Program-made: the position numbers and the translations under genes
Shown here: piece after piece, positions 26,477 to 37,597 of the stretch
Layout: every line of letters begins with the position of its first letter
Position numbering within the stretch: position 1 is the stretch's first letter
The notes under the pieces: model-generated
What the model was told of the DNA's origin: nothing
Databases searched by the model: none
The model's input: the letters and a program-made list of their open reading frames with translations, nothing else
Assembly (NCBI RefSeq): GCF_001542815.1
Contig: NZ_CP006992.1
Coordinates: 778,501-842,500, forward strand
DNA length: 64,000 nucleotides
Direction: 5' to 3'
Origin: Methylobacterium sp. AMS5
GTDB lineage: Bacteria > Pseudomonadota > Alphaproteobacteria > Rhizobiales > Beijerinckiaceae

Positions 26477-27334
26477 ATGAGCCGCACCGCCTACCTGAAC
26501 GGCGAATTCCTGCCCCTGGACGAAGCCCGCGTGCCGGTGATGGACCGCGGCTTCCTGTTCGCCGACGGGATCTACGAGGTCGCCGCCGTGCTGCACGGCC
26601 GCCTCGTTGACAATGCCGGGCATCTCGCCCGGCTCGACCGCTCGCTCGCCGAGATCGGCATCCGCAATCCTCATACGGCCGAGGAATGGGAGCGGCTGGA
26701 GACGGACCTCGTCGCGAAGAACGGCGTGCGCGAGGGCCTCGTCTATATCCAGGTCACGCGGGGCGCGGCCGAGCGCGACTTCTCGTTTCCGAAGGGGGAC
26801 GTGGCCCCGACCGTGGTGATGTTCACGCAGGAGAAATCCATCGTGAACAACCCGATGGCCGAGACCGGCGCGCGGGCGATCACCGTGCCGGACCTGCGCT
26901 GGAAGCGGCGGGACATCAAGTCCGTGGCGCTTCTCGCCCAGGTTCTCGCCAAGCAGCAGGCCTCGGAGGCCGGCGTCGCCGAGGCCTTCATGATCGAGGA
27001 CGGAGTCGTGACGGAGGGCTCGTCCTCCACCGTCTTCATCGTCACAAAGGGCGGCGCCCTGGTGACGCGTCCGCTCTCTCATGCGGTCCTGCCCGGCATC
27101 ACCCGCAAGGCGGTGCTGGCGCTGGCGGAAGAGACCGGCCTCAGCTTCGAGGAGCGACTCATCAACGCCCGGGAGCTGCCGGACGCGGCGGAAGCCTTCT
27201 ACACCTCGGCCTCGGCCTTCGTGATGCCGGTGGTGGAAATCGACGGCAAACCCCTCGGCGACGGGCGGCCCGGCCCGGTGGCGCGACGCCTGCGCGCGTT
27301 GTACTTCGCCTTCGCCGAGCAATCCGAGTCTTAA
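26477..27334 (+). CDS. dat: D-amino-acid aminotransferase
   Basis: 285-residue fold-type IV PLP enzyme (BCAT family). PLP lysine K148 in RWKRRDIKSVALL, conserved DRGFLFADGIYEV and EGSSSTVFIV. Converts D-alanine or D-glutamate with 2-oxoacids, supplying peptidoglycan precursors. Aminodeoxychorismate lyase and branched-chain aminotransferase are relatives, but the motif set favours Dat. Confidence 0.85.
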   Translation: MSRTAYLNGEFLPLDEARVPVMDRGFLFADGIYEVAAVLHGRLVDNAGHLARLDRSLAEIGIRNPHTAEEWERLETDLVAKNGVREGLVYIQVTRGAAERDFSFPKGDVAPTVVMFTQEKSIVNNPMAETGARAITVPDLRWKRRDIKSVALLAQVLAKQQASEAGVAEAFMIEDGVVTEGSSSTVFIVTKGGALVTRPLSHAVLPGITRKAVLALAEETGLSFEERLINARELPDAAEAFYTSASAFVMPVVEIDGKPLGDGRPGPVARRLRALYFAFAEQSES

Positions 27335-27405
27335 ACCGGGCTCAGCCTGACAGGAACGCGAAGGCGCGCGCACCCGTTGGTTCCCAAAGGACCACTGAGG
27401 ACGCA

Positions 27406-27723
27406 ATGACCCTATCCAAGAATGCGGTACGCGTTGCCGCCCTGTTGGCTGCCCTCGCGAGCGGCGCGGCCTTCGCCCAGGACCCGTCGGTGCCGCAGCG
27501 CGGGCAGGACAGCGACCCGAAGCTGCCTGCCCCCCAGGATCAGGTGCCGGAAAAGGTCAGACCCGAAAGCGGCAATTCCGGCGCCACGCTGAGCGAGAAG
27601 CTCGAGAAATCCGACGGCGTGATCAAGCCGCCCGCCGGCGTCGATCCCGAGATCAAAACGATCGCGCCCGAGCCGACGCCGAACTCCACCCCCGTCATCA
27701 AGCCGCCGGGCAACGCCAAATAA
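27406..27723 (+). CDS. Exported proline-rich hypothetical protein (105 aa)
   Basis: Signal peptide MTLSKNAVRVAALLAALASGAAFAQ, mature part disordered and rich in P, K, D and S, ending VIKPPGNAK. TGAGGA stands five bases before the ATG. Probably periplasmic; function unknown. Confidence 0.65.
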   Translation: MTLSKNAVRVAALLAALASGAAFAQDPSVPQRGQDSDPKLPAPQDQVPEKVRPESGNSGATLSEKLEKSDGVIKPPAGVDPEIKTIAPEPTPNSTPVIKPPGNAK

Positions 27724-27745
27724 CCCGAGACCACACATCAGCCAT

Positions 27746-27780
27746 GCGGAGCGGTCCCCAGCGGTAACGGGCCGCTTCGC
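27746..27780 (+). terminator. Hairpin after the exported protein gene
   Basis: A 12-bp stem (27746-27757 with 27769-27780, two G-T wobbles) begins about 20 bases after the stop at 27723. Only TT follows, so termination is tentative. Confidence 0.45.
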
Positions 27781-27911
27781 TTGACCTGCCTGCCCAGATC
27801 GCCGAAAGACGCGCCCGGTATGCCCGATCCCCGACCTGATGGCCGGGGTTTTCGCGCGTGGCGCAACCGCTTGGCGCCCGCGCCCGCGAGTTCGAGACAG
27901 GTCAGACGCGC

Positions 27912-29204
<1,293 letters not shown>

Positions 29205-29245
29205 AGTCCCGGAACGACGGGGAGAGACAGGCAGATCCGGGCACG

Positions 29246-30721
29246 ATGGCCGACTATTATCCGTTGCTGGCACGCGCGCTCGACGCTCTGCCCGACCGTT
29301 CCCCGGCCCTGCGCCGGGCGGTCTACGACCGTGCGCGCAGTGCGCTGATCGCGCAGCTCCGCTCGCTCGACCCGCCGGTGCCGGAAGCGGACATCGACCT
29401 CGAACGCAAAGCGCTCGACACGGCGATCGGCCGCCTCGAGGCGGAATACGAGGCGCCGCCCGCGGCGCCGATGCCGGCCGAGGAGCCTGCGGCAACCGCA
29501 CCGGAGCCGCCCCCTCCCCCGCCGCCTGAACCGACCCGGCCCGAGCCGCTCTCGCCCGGCCCCCTGCCGCCGACGCTGCCGGAACCGGAGCCGCCGCAGA
29601 ATTCCGACGAGCCGCTGGTTCTGCCGCCGGCCTCGGTGCCGGCCGGGATCGGATCGGATATCGGACCCGCCGAGCCGAAGCCGCCGGCCGAGACGGTGCC
29701 CTTCATGCCGCCGCCCCGCCGGTCGAGAACCGACGAGGCCGCAAAGCCTGAGCCGGCGAACGAGGACGGTTTCATTCCGGCAGTAGCCGGGCCCGAGCCG
29801 GCCGCCGTCGCGTCCGAGGCCGAGGCGAGTGCCGGTCCGGCCTCGCCCGAGACGAACGGTGCCGGCGAGGCGGGCAACGGCCGTCAGCGCCCGCGCATCG
29901 ACGTGGTGACGCCGCCCGAGGGGCGTCCGCGCCTGCTGCGCAACCTGTTCGTCGGCGGCGTGCTCGCGGCGGTGATCGCGCTGATCGCGGTGGCGGCATT
30001 CTTCCTGCGCGACCAACCCTCCGATCTCCAGCAGAGCGCGGCCGAGCAGGAAACGCCGGCCGAGCAGCCGGACGCGAAGTTCTCGGATCGGGTCGGGGCC
30101 GAGCGCAACGAGGCCGAGGCCCGGCCGAAGCCTGCCGCTCCCGGCACCGCTCCGGCCCAGCCGGAGGTGACGGTCTCGCAGCGGGCGATTCTCTACGAGG
30201 AGAACCAGAGCGACGCGCGCGCGCAGCCGATCGCCACCAACGGCCATACGGTCTGGCGGCTGGAAGCGGTGAACGGCGAACAGGGCGAGCCCTTGCAGAC
30301 GGCGCTCCGCGTCAACGTGGAATTCCCGGAAGCGGGGCTGACGCTGGCAATGACCATGCGCAAGAATCTGGACGCGACGCTGCCCGCGTCTCATACCGTC
30401 GAACTCGCCTTCACCAACAACGCGGATGCCGGCGCCAAGCGCGCGGTGCAGAATATCGGCTTGCTCCAACTCAAGGACGAGGAAGCCTCCCGCGGCTCCC
30501 CGGTCTCGGGCCTGCCGGTGCGGGTGCGCGAGAACCTGTTCCTGATCGGCCTGTCGTCGCTGAAGAGCGACGTGGACCGCAACACCGAGTTGTTGCTGCA
30601 CAAGAACTGGTTCGATCTGGCCCTGACTTACGCGAACGGCCAGCGGGCGGTCATCAGCTTCGAAAAGGGCGCGGCCGGCACCCAGGCCCTGCAGGGCGCC
30701 TTCGCGCAGTGGCGCGACTGA
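29246..30721 (+). CDS. Proline-rich single-pass membrane protein
   Basis: 491 residues. N-terminal helical domain (1-75), a long Pro/Glu/Ala-rich linker (80-215), one transmembrane helix (NLFVGGVLAAVIALIAVAAFFL) and a soluble C-terminal domain with LYEENQSDARAQPI and VWRLEAVNGEQGEP. A conserved alphaproteobacterial hypothetical by appearance; likely inner-membrane with the last domain in the periplasm. Function unknown. Confidence 0.75.
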   Translation: MADYYPLLARALDALPDRSPALRRAVYDRARSALIAQLRSLDPPVPEADIDLERKALDTAIGRLEAEYEAPPAAPMPAEEPAATAPEPPPPPPPEPTRPEPLSPGPLPPTLPEPEPPQNSDEPLVLPPASVPAGIGSDIGPAEPKPPAETVPFMPPPRRSRTDEAAKPEPANEDGFIPAVAGPEPAAVASEAEASAGPASPETNGAGEAGNGRQRPRIDVVTPPEGRPRLLRNLFVGGVLAAVIALIAVAAFFLRDQPSDLQQSAAEQETPAEQPDAKFSDRVGAERNEAEARPKPAAPGTAPAQPEVTVSQRAILYEENQSDARAQPIATNGHTVWRLEAVNGEQGEPLQTALRVNVEFPEAGLTLAMTMRKNLDATLPASHTVELAFTNNADAGAKRAVQNIGLLQLKDEEASRGSPVSGLPVRVRENLFLIGLSSLKSDVDRNTELLLHKNWFDLALTYANGQRAVISFEKGAAGTQALQGAFAQWRD

Positions 30722-31122
30722 GGCGCCGCCGGAAGAGGTGGCATGGGTAACAGCAAGCGTCGCGTTGGTGCTTGATGAAGCGCGCGGGCGCATGCTCGCT
30801 GTGGTTTTCCACGCATGAGCAGCGCCATACCGCCAACATGGTTCTGACGCGGATCGATCGCCCGTTTCCGCTGCGGCAACGGGATCTGCGGCGCGCCGCA
30901 CGGTCCGGCCGCAGAAGGTGCAGGTTGCGGTGGCTCGCAAGCTGTCAGCGATGCTGCACATGATCCGGATGGACAGCACTCGCCTGACCCGTCGCCCACC
31001 CCGCTCTCACGAGGGAGACGCCCTGCCGGGATGCAAGTTGGAGCCGACCCCGTAGCGACCGTCGCGGACGAACTCGGACATGCGGGGTTTTGACAGCGGA
31101 GAGACGTCGGCTACGAACACTC
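30722..31122. other. Intergenic region
   Basis: 401 bp with no convincing gene; short frames here are arginine-rich and lack ribosome binding sites. It marks the change from GC-rich core to the AT-richer gene that follows. Confidence 0.3.
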
Positions 31123-31581
31123 ATGTCGAGGCGGATAACCGTCCTCCGAACAAATCTTGTATCCGACGATGAGTACGACGCCATGACTGACAACCCGTCA
31201 GATCGGCTGCTCAGCCAGCGCTATCGCAATCGGATGATGGAAGAGCTGTTTTGTCTTGCGGATTGGGAGGACACCTTGTCTCTCTTGGGGATCGATGAAT
31301 ATCTCCAGATCCTTTTCGATTGGATGCCTGATTACCCGACATTCCCTCCGAACGAGGTAATTACAGAAAAAGAGAAGATCGCCTTATCCAAGACACTTGA
31401 TCTACTAAACGAAGCAATTTCGGATAAATCCGCAAGAGCGGACATGGACAGTTTTATAAGAAGCGGATGGCCCCAGCGAATTGCCTCGACAGCACAAACA
31501 GCACTTTTTTTATTTGAATCTCGTGGCAGGTTTTCGGAAAAACTGGAGGAAATCGAACCGAGCGGCCACGAATACTCATAG
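31123..31581 (+). CDS. AT-rich orphan hypothetical protein (152 aa)
   Basis: An acidic, helical protein (LLSQRYRNRMMEELFCLADWEDTL... NEVITEKEKIALSKTLDLLNEAI) whose codons are far more AT-rich than neighbours, particularly 31330-31570. This suggests recent transfer. Its size and acidity recall contact-toxin immunity proteins, but no toxin gene is adjacent and the family is not recognised. A later start at 31183 is possible. Confidence 0.55.
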   Translation: MSRRITVLRTNLVSDDEYDAMTDNPSDRLLSQRYRNRMMEELFCLADWEDTLSLLGIDEYLQILFDWMPDYPTFPPNEVITEKEKIALSKTLDLLNEAISDKSARADMDSFIRSGWPQRIASTAQTALFLFESRGRFSEKLEEIEPSGHEYS

Positions 31582-31666
31582 CACACGAGCGCTGAATGCG
31601 GCCTGACCATCGAGCGGGCTGTTAACGAATGGTCGCTCGCAGGCCGCAACGGCGTCGTGACTGACG

Positions 31667-31701
31667 AAAAAAAGCCCGGCCCATCATGGGCCGGGCTTTT
31701 T
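31667..31701. terminator. Bidirectional Rho-independent terminator
   Basis: GC-rich stem (GCCCGGCCCAT with ATGGGCCGGGC, 31674-31696) flanked by seven A's on the left and five T's on the right, so it works on both strands. It separates the orphan gene from the convergent rpoH gene. Confidence 0.88.
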
Positions 31702-31741
31702 CGGTCTCGGATCGAACCGGGCGGGCAACACCCTCGCAGCC

Positions 31742-32635
31742 TTACGAAATCCGCGCCTCGGTCCGGGGCAATTCGCGGGTCGCGAGGTTGCGCTTGACCG
31801 CCTCCTGCACCTTCTCGAAGGCGCGCACCTCGATCTGACGGACACGCTCGCGCGAGACGCCGAACTCGCCCGAGAGATCCTCCAGGGTGATCGGGTCGTC
31901 GGCCAGCCGCCGCGCCTCGAAGATGCGCCGCTCGCGCGGGTTCAGCACGCCGAGCGCGTCGCGCAGGGCCGAGAGACGGTTGCGCCCCTCTTCCTCGCGG
32001 GCGAGCACGGTCTCCTGGCTCGGGCTGTTGTCCACCAGCCAATCCTGCCACTCGCCCTCGCCCTCCTCGCGCAAGGGCGCGTTGAGCGAGGTGTCGCCGG
32101 ACAGGCGGCGGTTCATGTCGATCACGTCCTGCGCGGGCACGCCGAGCGAGGTGGCGATGTGCTGGACCTGATCGGGGCGCAGGTCGCCTTCGTCGAGCGC
32201 CGAAATGCGGCTCTTCGCCTTGCGCAGGTTGAAGAACAGCTTCTTCTGGTTGGCGGTGGTGCCCATCTTCACGAGCGACCACGAGCGCAGGATGTATTCC
32301 TGGATCGCCGCCTTGATCCACCACATCGCGTAGGTGGCCAACCGGAAGCCCTTGTCCGGATCGAAGCGCTTGACGGCCTGCATCAAGCCGACATTGCCCT
32401 CGGACACCACTTCGCTGATCGGCAGGCCATAGCCGCGATAGCCCATGGCGATCTTGGCCACGAGACGTAGGTGCGACGTCACGAGGCGGTGGGCGGCTTC
32501 GCGGTCACCGTCGTCCCGCCAGCTTTTGGCAAGGGTAAACTCTTCCGCCGGCTCCAGCATCGGGAACTTGCGGATCTCATCGAGGTAGCGCGAAAGGCCT
32601 CCCTCATTGGCGAGCACGGGCAGAGCGCCGGCCAT
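31742..32635 (-). CDS. rpoH: RNA polymerase heat-shock sigma factor (sigma-32)
   Basis: 297 residues. Region 2 with FDPDKGFRLATYAMWWIKAAIQEYIL, RpoH box SLVKMGTTANQKKLFFNLRKAKS, and region 4 GVSRERVRQIEVRAFEKVQ. Start at 32635 gives MAGALPVLANEGGLSRYLDEIRKFP, normal for alphaproteobacterial RpoH. Alphaproteobacteria often have several RpoH paralogues; which one this is cannot be told. Confidence 0.94.
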   Translation of the reverse strand: MAGALPVLANEGGLSRYLDEIRKFPMLEPAEEFTLAKSWRDDGDREAAHRLVTSHLRLVAKIAMGYRGYGLPISEVVSEGNVGLMQAVKRFDPDKGFRLATYAMWWIKAAIQEYILRSWSLVKMGTTANQKKLFFNLRKAKSRISALDEGDLRPDQVQHIATSLGVPAQDVIDMNRRLSGDTSLNAPLREEGEGEWQDWLVDNSPSQETVLAREEEGRNRLSALRDALGVLNPRERRIFEARRLADDPITLEDLSGEFGVSRERVRQIEVRAFEKVQEAVKRNLATRELPRTEARIS

Positions 32636-32899
32636 GTGCACCTCCTTCAACAGCCCCCCTGTCGGGCGGGCTCCAAGCGAATGGCCGCTCTCTTGAGCCG
32701 ACCACGCCGCTCCCCATCTTAATGGAAATCCGTCATGCCCGGTAGCGACCAACGCTGTTCACGCAGGGTCCAACGCGCGAACCGGAGTCCGGGTTTAACG
32801 TGTCATGGGCGCACAGGGGTCGCTGTGCCGAAACGCACCTTTCTTAGCCCCCTCTCGATGCTTCGCGTGAACAGGCTCGGCCTGCTTGGATAAGGCGCC

Positions 32900-34906
32900 T
32901 CACGCCCCGCGCAGGCGAAACGCCTGAACATCCGCGCCGAGACACGCATCGAGGAAGCGCAGGACGTCTTCTCGCGGTTGCGGGCGGCCGAGATGGTAGC
33001 CCTGCATGAAGGGGCAGCCCATGGTCTGAAGCGTGGCAAGATCGTCCGCCGTCTCGATACCCTCGGCCACGACTTCGAGACCGAGCGCCCGGCCGAGACC
33101 GAGCACCGCCTGGACGAGGCCGCGCTTGTCCTCGGCCTCGGTCAAACCGGTCACGAGGCTGCGGTCGATCTTGACCCGGTCGGCCCGTAACTGGCGCACC
33201 GAGGCCAGGGACGAGTAGCCGGTCCCGAAATCATCGAGCGCCATCCGGATGCCGGCCCGCGACAGCGCCAGCAGCTTGCCCTGCACCGCCTCGATGTCGA
33301 GCGCCGTCTCCTCGGTGATCTCGATTTCCAGGGCCGTCGCCGGCAGGCCGAGGACTCGGAGCCGCCCGAGCACGATCTCATCGACCGCGATCTGCGCCAT
33401 CTCCCGTGGCGAGACGTTCATCGCCACCGAGAGGTCGTGAAGCCCCCGCGCTCGCAGCGCGCACAGCATCGCGCAGACCTGCTCCAGGATGAAGCGCAGC
33501 AGCGATTCCGTCAGACCCGCCATGGCGGCGGCGGAGATCAGGTCGGCGGGCGGCACCCAGCCATGCACCGGGTGGTGCCAGCGCACCAGCGCCTCCAGGT
33601 TGGTCACGCGGTGACCGTCCGGTCCGAAGATCGGCTGGAACCACACGTCCAACTCTCCCTCGGCCAGGGCCTGCGAGAGATCGCGCTCGCAGTCGCGCCG
33701 CATCTCCAGGCGCGTGCTGAGCCCATCGTCGAACAGGCGGAAGTGATTGCGGCCCGAATGCTTGGCGGCATAGAGCGCCTCGTCGGCGCAACTCAGCAGA
33801 TGTGTCAGGCTGTCCGCCGGACGGTGGCAGATGCCGATGCTCATGCCCAGCCGGCCCGTGTCGAAGCTTTCGAACGGTTCGGCCACGGTCCGGATCAGGC
33901 GTTCCGCGAGGACGGCCGGGCTCTCGGTCACCCGATGACTGTCGTAGACGAGGGCGAACTCGTCTCCTCCGAGACGGGCGGCGTCGCAATCCACCGGCAC
34001 GGCGACCTGGATGCGCCGGGCGACCTCGGTCAGAACGCGGTCCCCGGTGGAGTGGCCGTAGACGTCGTTGACGGACTTGAAGCCGTCGAGGTCGAGCAGC
34101 ATCAGGCAGACCGGCGCCCCCGCCGCCAGCCGCTCCTCCGCCCGCTGGACGAAGCCCGCGCGGTTCAAGAGGCCGGTCAGCCCGTCATGCGTCGCGCGCT
34201 CGCGCATTTCCTCCGCCAGCGCGCTCGCGCTCGCATGGGCGGCCTTGCGCGCCTCGGCGAGCGCGGTCGCCTCGTTCTTCAAGCGGCTGGTCTCCCGGAA
34301 TCCCCGCTCGGTCGCGATCGAGCTGCGGATCAGCGCGGCCAGGTACAACAGCACGGTGGCCGCGAGGCAGATCCGGTCGAAACCGCCGACGGCGAGCAGG
34401 CACCCCGCGACCGAGAGGAGCGGCGGCATGATGAATGAGATCGGGATCCGCGCGTAGGCGATGCCGTGGGTCACCGCACCGGCCGTGATTCCGCAGGTGA
34501 CGGTAAGATAGAACAGCGTCTGCGCCGAGGTGTAGCCGTCGCACAGGATCGGCAGGAAGGCCCAGACCGAGCCGGAGAGGAGCGCGGCAAGGCATGCCAG
34601 CCACAGGTGCCGGTCGATCGAGCGGACCGCGGCCCCTTCGGAAATCGGAGCCCGGCCGGGAGACATCGCCAGCCCCGCACAGGGCGCGCGGCACAACCCG
34701 AAGCGCAACCCGTTGACGGCGGTGGAGGCGGAAAACCAGAGGGCACCGATGGCACCGTGCCCCGAATGCAGGGCGACCAGGAAGCCGGCCAGACCGAGAA
34801 GCGCGTTGACGGGCAGGGCCTGCTGCACGCTGGCGCGCACCGCCTCGAGCTGATCGCGGCGGATCAGCCTGTCGAGATGCGGCTCGGTGCTCGAACGTGA
34901 GCGCAT
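32900..34906 (-). CDS. Membrane GGDEF-EAL protein
   Basis: 668 residues: several N-terminal transmembrane helices (about 25-220), a GGDEF domain with intact RLGGDEFALVYD, then an EAL domain with LEALVRWHHP, EITEETALD and DDFGTGYSSLASVR. It could both make and break cyclic di-GMP. Start at 34906 (MRSRSSTEPHLDRLIRR) is chosen over longer arginine-rich extensions. Confidence 0.88.
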   Translation of the reverse strand: MRSRSSTEPHLDRLIRRDQLEAVRASVQQALPVNALLGLAGFLVALHSGHGAIGALWFSASTAVNGLRFGLCRAPCAGLAMSPGRAPISEGAAVRSIDRHLWLACLAALLSGSVWAFLPILCDGYTSAQTLFYLTVTCGITAGAVTHGIAYARIPISFIMPPLLSVAGCLLAVGGFDRICLAATVLLYLAALIRSSIATERGFRETSRLKNEATALAEARKAAHASASALAEEMRERATHDGLTGLLNRAGFVQRAEERLAAGAPVCLMLLDLDGFKSVNDVYGHSTGDRVLTEVARRIQVAVPVDCDAARLGGDEFALVYDSHRVTESPAVLAERLIRTVAEPFESFDTGRLGMSIGICHRPADSLTHLLSCADEALYAAKHSGRNHFRLFDDGLSTRLEMRRDCERDLSQALAEGELDVWFQPIFGPDGHRVTNLEALVRWHHPVHGWVPPADLISAAAMAGLTESLLRFILEQVCAMLCALRARGLHDLSVAMNVSPREMAQIAVDEIVLGRLRVLGLPATALEIEITEETALDIEAVQGKLLALSRAGIRMALDDFGTGYSSLASVRQLRADRVKIDRSLVTGLTEAEDKRGLVQAVLGLGRALGLEVVAEGIETADDLATLQTMGCPFMQGYHLGRPQPREDVLRFLDACLGADVQAFRLRGA

Positions 34907-35397
34907 GAGGACGAGTCCGGGTCGGACGCTTCGGAGATGAAGCACACTGCCTTTACGCGCAAAGACGTAACAGATGGTTGAGAAGAGCTTCATCATCCGG
35001 CGGCACGTCGAGATGACGCGCCGGCGACGCCATGACAGACCTAACCTTACGTTCGTCTGGAATGATCCTTCGACAAGAGTCAGGGCGATACCGAGATGAC
35101 CGGGGCAGCCGCGCTCTAATGCCTGGCGTCCCGCCACGCTGGAAACTGCGGTGATCGGTCGGCATCCCGGCTGGACCGACGCGGGTGAAGTGTCGCTCAC
35201 AGAACGCCCGCTGCGCGGCCCCATTCGGCGGCCAGAGGATCGGTGATCGGGCGGCTGGCGTGGCGCACCCTCGGGCGCGAGGAAGTTCCGGTCGCGCGAT
35301 GCCACCTTCGGTCGCGTTCCAACCGCGATCCGGAACTCTACTTATCCGGGTATCCGGTGGCCCGAGCGCCGCATTCATCCCGCTCACAGAGGACGTC
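34907..35397. other. Intergenic region between divergent genes
   Basis: 491 bp between the leftward GGDEF-EAL gene and a small rightward gene. Frames crossing it look non-coding. AT-rich spots at 34960-34990 and 35330-35350 may be promoters. No RNA recognised. Confidence 0.35.
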
Positions 35398-35610
35398 ATG
35401 CGCGTTTTCCATTCGGTCGGTCAGGTTTTCGGCAACGGCCTTCGCTCCGGCGTCGGCGGTTTGAGCGCCGCGCTCGATGGGTTGACGCTCCTCGTCGGGC
35501 GCGCCTCGGACCGCTTCGACGCGCATTGGGCGCAACGAACGCCACAGCTCCGGTCGCTCCGCCGACATGACGGCCCGCGGCCGCTCGATCTGCCCTTCCT
35601 CCACCTGTAA
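35398..35610 (+). CDS. Small hypothetical protein (70 aa)
   Basis: MRVFHSVGQVFGNGLRSGVGGLSAALDGLTLLVGRASDRFDAHW, basic C-terminus. AGAGGA lies four bases before the ATG, supporting translation. Weakly hydrophobic middle. Unknown function. Confidence 0.5.
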   Translation: MRVFHSVGQVFGNGLRSGVGGLSAALDGLTLLVGRASDRFDAHWAQRTPQLRSLRRHDGPRPLDLPFLHL

Positions 35611-35646
35611 ACCGCAGTCCGGTGCTCGACCCACCGGAGCCGCCCG

Positions 35647-36096
35647 TCACCCCTTCTTGCGCAAGGGGCGCACGAAACAGCCCGCGCGCGGCACGAAGCC
35701 GGTGGCGCCGCAGAATTCCGGCAGGCCGGTCTCCTCCGTGACGGCAAGAAGCTGGATCGTGCCACAGCCCGCCATCCGCGCGGCTTGCGAGGCGGCCTTC
35801 AGCAACTGGCGGCCGACGCCGCGGCGGCGCCCGTCCGGAGCGACCAGCAGCATCGTGATCTGCGCCACCGGCGAGGCCTGCTCGAGCACCGGATACCAGT
35901 GCAGCACCACGATCCCGCTCGGCGGCCCCCATTCGAGGGCGAGCAGCGCCGTGCCGTGGCCATACCGGAGCACCTCGAGCTGCTCGGCCAGCACATGCGA
36001 GGGCACGGGATGGCCCGAGGCGCTCAACAGCTCCGCAAGCCCCGGTGCATCGGCCGGCAGCGCCGAGCGGATCTCCAGCCCGTATCGGCTTCCCAA
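35647..36096 (-). CDS. GNAT-family N-acetyltransferase
   Basis: 149 residues; LEIRSALPADAPGLAELL start, QITMLLVAPDGRRRGVGRQLL acetyl-CoA loop and a final FCGATGFVPRAG. Standard compact GNAT. Substrate unknown; no operon partner. Confidence 0.8.
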   Translation of the reverse strand: MGSRYGLEIRSALPADAPGLAELLSASGHPVPSHVLAEQLEVLRYGHGTALLALEWGPPSGIVVLHWYPVLEQASPVAQITMLLVAPDGRRRGVGRQLLKAASQAARMAGCGTIQLLAVTEETGLPEFCGATGFVPRAGCFVRPLRKKG

Positions 36097-36305
36097 CAGC
36101 TCCTCCGCCCGATGTCATTTCCAACCTGCGCCACGGCACCCGAGCAACCTGCGCTGCTCCATGGACCCGATGGCGCGGGTGTTTCACGGCGGCGGGCCGA
36201 GAGGCAAGGCGATGTGGTTTTCCGGGCCCGCGCAGGTTGCCGCAGAGGTGGTTCGGGGCGCCTCACCCTGCCGGGGGCCCGGCGCCCTGAGGGCCGCGGG
36301 TCGTC

Positions 36306-37337
36306 TCAGCCGAGGGTGGCCAGCAGCCGCGAAAGATCCTCCGGCAGCGGGCTCTCGAAGCGCAGGCGCTCTCCGGAGCGTGGATGGAGAAATCCGAGTT
36401 CGACCGCGTGCAAGGCCTGCCGCCCGAGGGCGTCCAGGGCGGCACGAGCGGGCTCGCTGAGCCGAGCCGCCTTGGTCTTGAAGGCGCCACCATAGACCGC
36501 GTCTCCCAGGAGCGGATGGCCGCGATGGCTCAAATGCACCCGGATCTGGTGGGTGCGCCCGGTTTCCAGGTGGCAGCGCAGCAAGGCCGTGACGCCACTC
36601 TCCCCGTGCACGTCCTCGACCCGGTAGTGGGTGATCGCCTCCCGCCCCTCGCCCTCGCGGACCACGGCGATCTTTTCGCGATTGTGGCGCGAGCGCGCGA
36701 GGTTCGCCCGGATCGTGCCGGCCCGTGGTTCCGGCACGTTCCAGACCAGAGCGAGATAGGCCCGCTCCAGGGCGCCGCTGCGGCCATGGTCGGCGAACTG
36801 GGCCGAAAGGCCCTGATGGGCAAGGTCGTTCTTAGCGACGACGAGCAGGCCACTCGTGTCCTTGTCGAGGCGGTGGACGATGCCGGGCCGGCGCACGCCG
36901 CCGATACCGGACAGGCTCGCCCCGCAATGCGCGATCAGCCGATTGACGAGGGTGCCGTCCTCGTGCCCCGCCGCCGGGTGAACGACGAGCCCTGCCGGCT
37001 TGTCGATGACGATGAGATCTTCGTCCTCATGGACGACGGCGAGCGGCAAAGCCTCGCCGAGCGGCTCGGCGGGAAGCGGCGCCGGGACGCTGAGATCGAT
37101 CCGGCTGCCGGCCCCGACCTTGCGCGCGGGATCGCGCACCACGATCCCGTCGCAGCGCACGAGGCCCTCGCGCACCAATCCCTGGAGCCGGGCACGGGAA
37201 AGGTCGTCGAAGACGCGGGCAAGGACGCGGTCGAGCCGCTCGGGAACGGTTCCCTCGTCGAGCACGAGGCTACGCGCCTCGTCCGCGCCGGGGACCATGG
37301 AAAGCACCGTGGAGGACACCGTGAGGATTCTCGTCAT
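36306..37337 (-). CDS. rluD: 23S rRNA pseudouridine synthase, RluD family
   Basis: 343 residues: N-terminal S4 RNA-binding domain (RLDRVLARVFDDLSRARLQGLVREG), catalytic motif GIVHRLDKDTSGLLVVAKN with the Asp nucleophile, and HQIRVHLSHRGHPLLGD. Modifies uridines in large-subunit rRNA. ATG at 37337 used; 37298 is a possible later start. RluC/RluA relatives are alternatives. Confidence 0.87.
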   Translation of the reverse strand: MTRILTVSSTVLSMVPGADEARSLVLDEGTVPERLDRVLARVFDDLSRARLQGLVREGLVRCDGIVVRDPARKVGAGSRIDLSVPAPLPAEPLGEALPLAVVHEDEDLIVIDKPAGLVVHPAAGHEDGTLVNRLIAHCGASLSGIGGVRRPGIVHRLDKDTSGLLVVAKNDLAHQGLSAQFADHGRSGALERAYLALVWNVPEPRAGTIRANLARSRHNREKIAVVREGEGREAITHYRVEDVHGESGVTALLRCHLETGRTHQIRVHLSHRGHPLLGDAVYGGAFKTKAARLSEPARAALDALGRQALHAVELGFLHPRSGERLRFESPLPEDLSRLLATLG

Positions 37338-37402
37338 TTCGCCCCGGAAAGCGCTTGCGGGGTCCGGGATGCCTCGCTATACGAACCCCCGTCGGCCCGG
37401 AA

Positions 37403-37427
37403 GCTCCCATCGTCTAGCGGTCTAGGA
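37403..37427 (+). pseudogene. 5' fragment of host tRNA-Glu (left element junction)
   Basis: Acceptor 5' strand GCTCCCA followed by D-arm sequence TCGTCTAGCGGTCTAGGA, then unrelated AT-richer DNA. GCTCCCA pairs perfectly with TGGGAGC of the 3' fragment at 61132-61185. Sharing GGA, the two pieces total 76 nt, equal to an intact tRNA-Glu. Confidence 0.85.
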
Positions 37428-37447
37428 GGTCTTTATACCCCTACCAT

Positions 37448-37496
37448 CCTACCAAGTGTGTAGGTGCAAGGGCTTAGAGTTGGTAGCCCTACCAAG
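37448..37496. repeat. Left subterminal recombinase-site repeats
   Basis: CCTACCAAG at 37448-37456 and 37488-37496, plus TTGGTAG on the other strand at 37480-37486. The first copy starts 20 bp inside the junction. Spaced copies look like binding sites for the element recombinase. Confidence 0.65.
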
Positions 37497-37597
37497 TTGC
37501 CTCCCAAGGCCCTTGGAAGTTGCTACAGTCCTGATCGGATGGGGTTGACCACCGGTTCCTGCAAGTGTACTCCTAGTTTGGCGCTAGGAATATATGG

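Noticed and set aside
24392..27406. 1004-residue leftward reading frame
   Set aside because: Most of it is antisense to purB and dat; only the last 185 codons (moaB) have real domain content.
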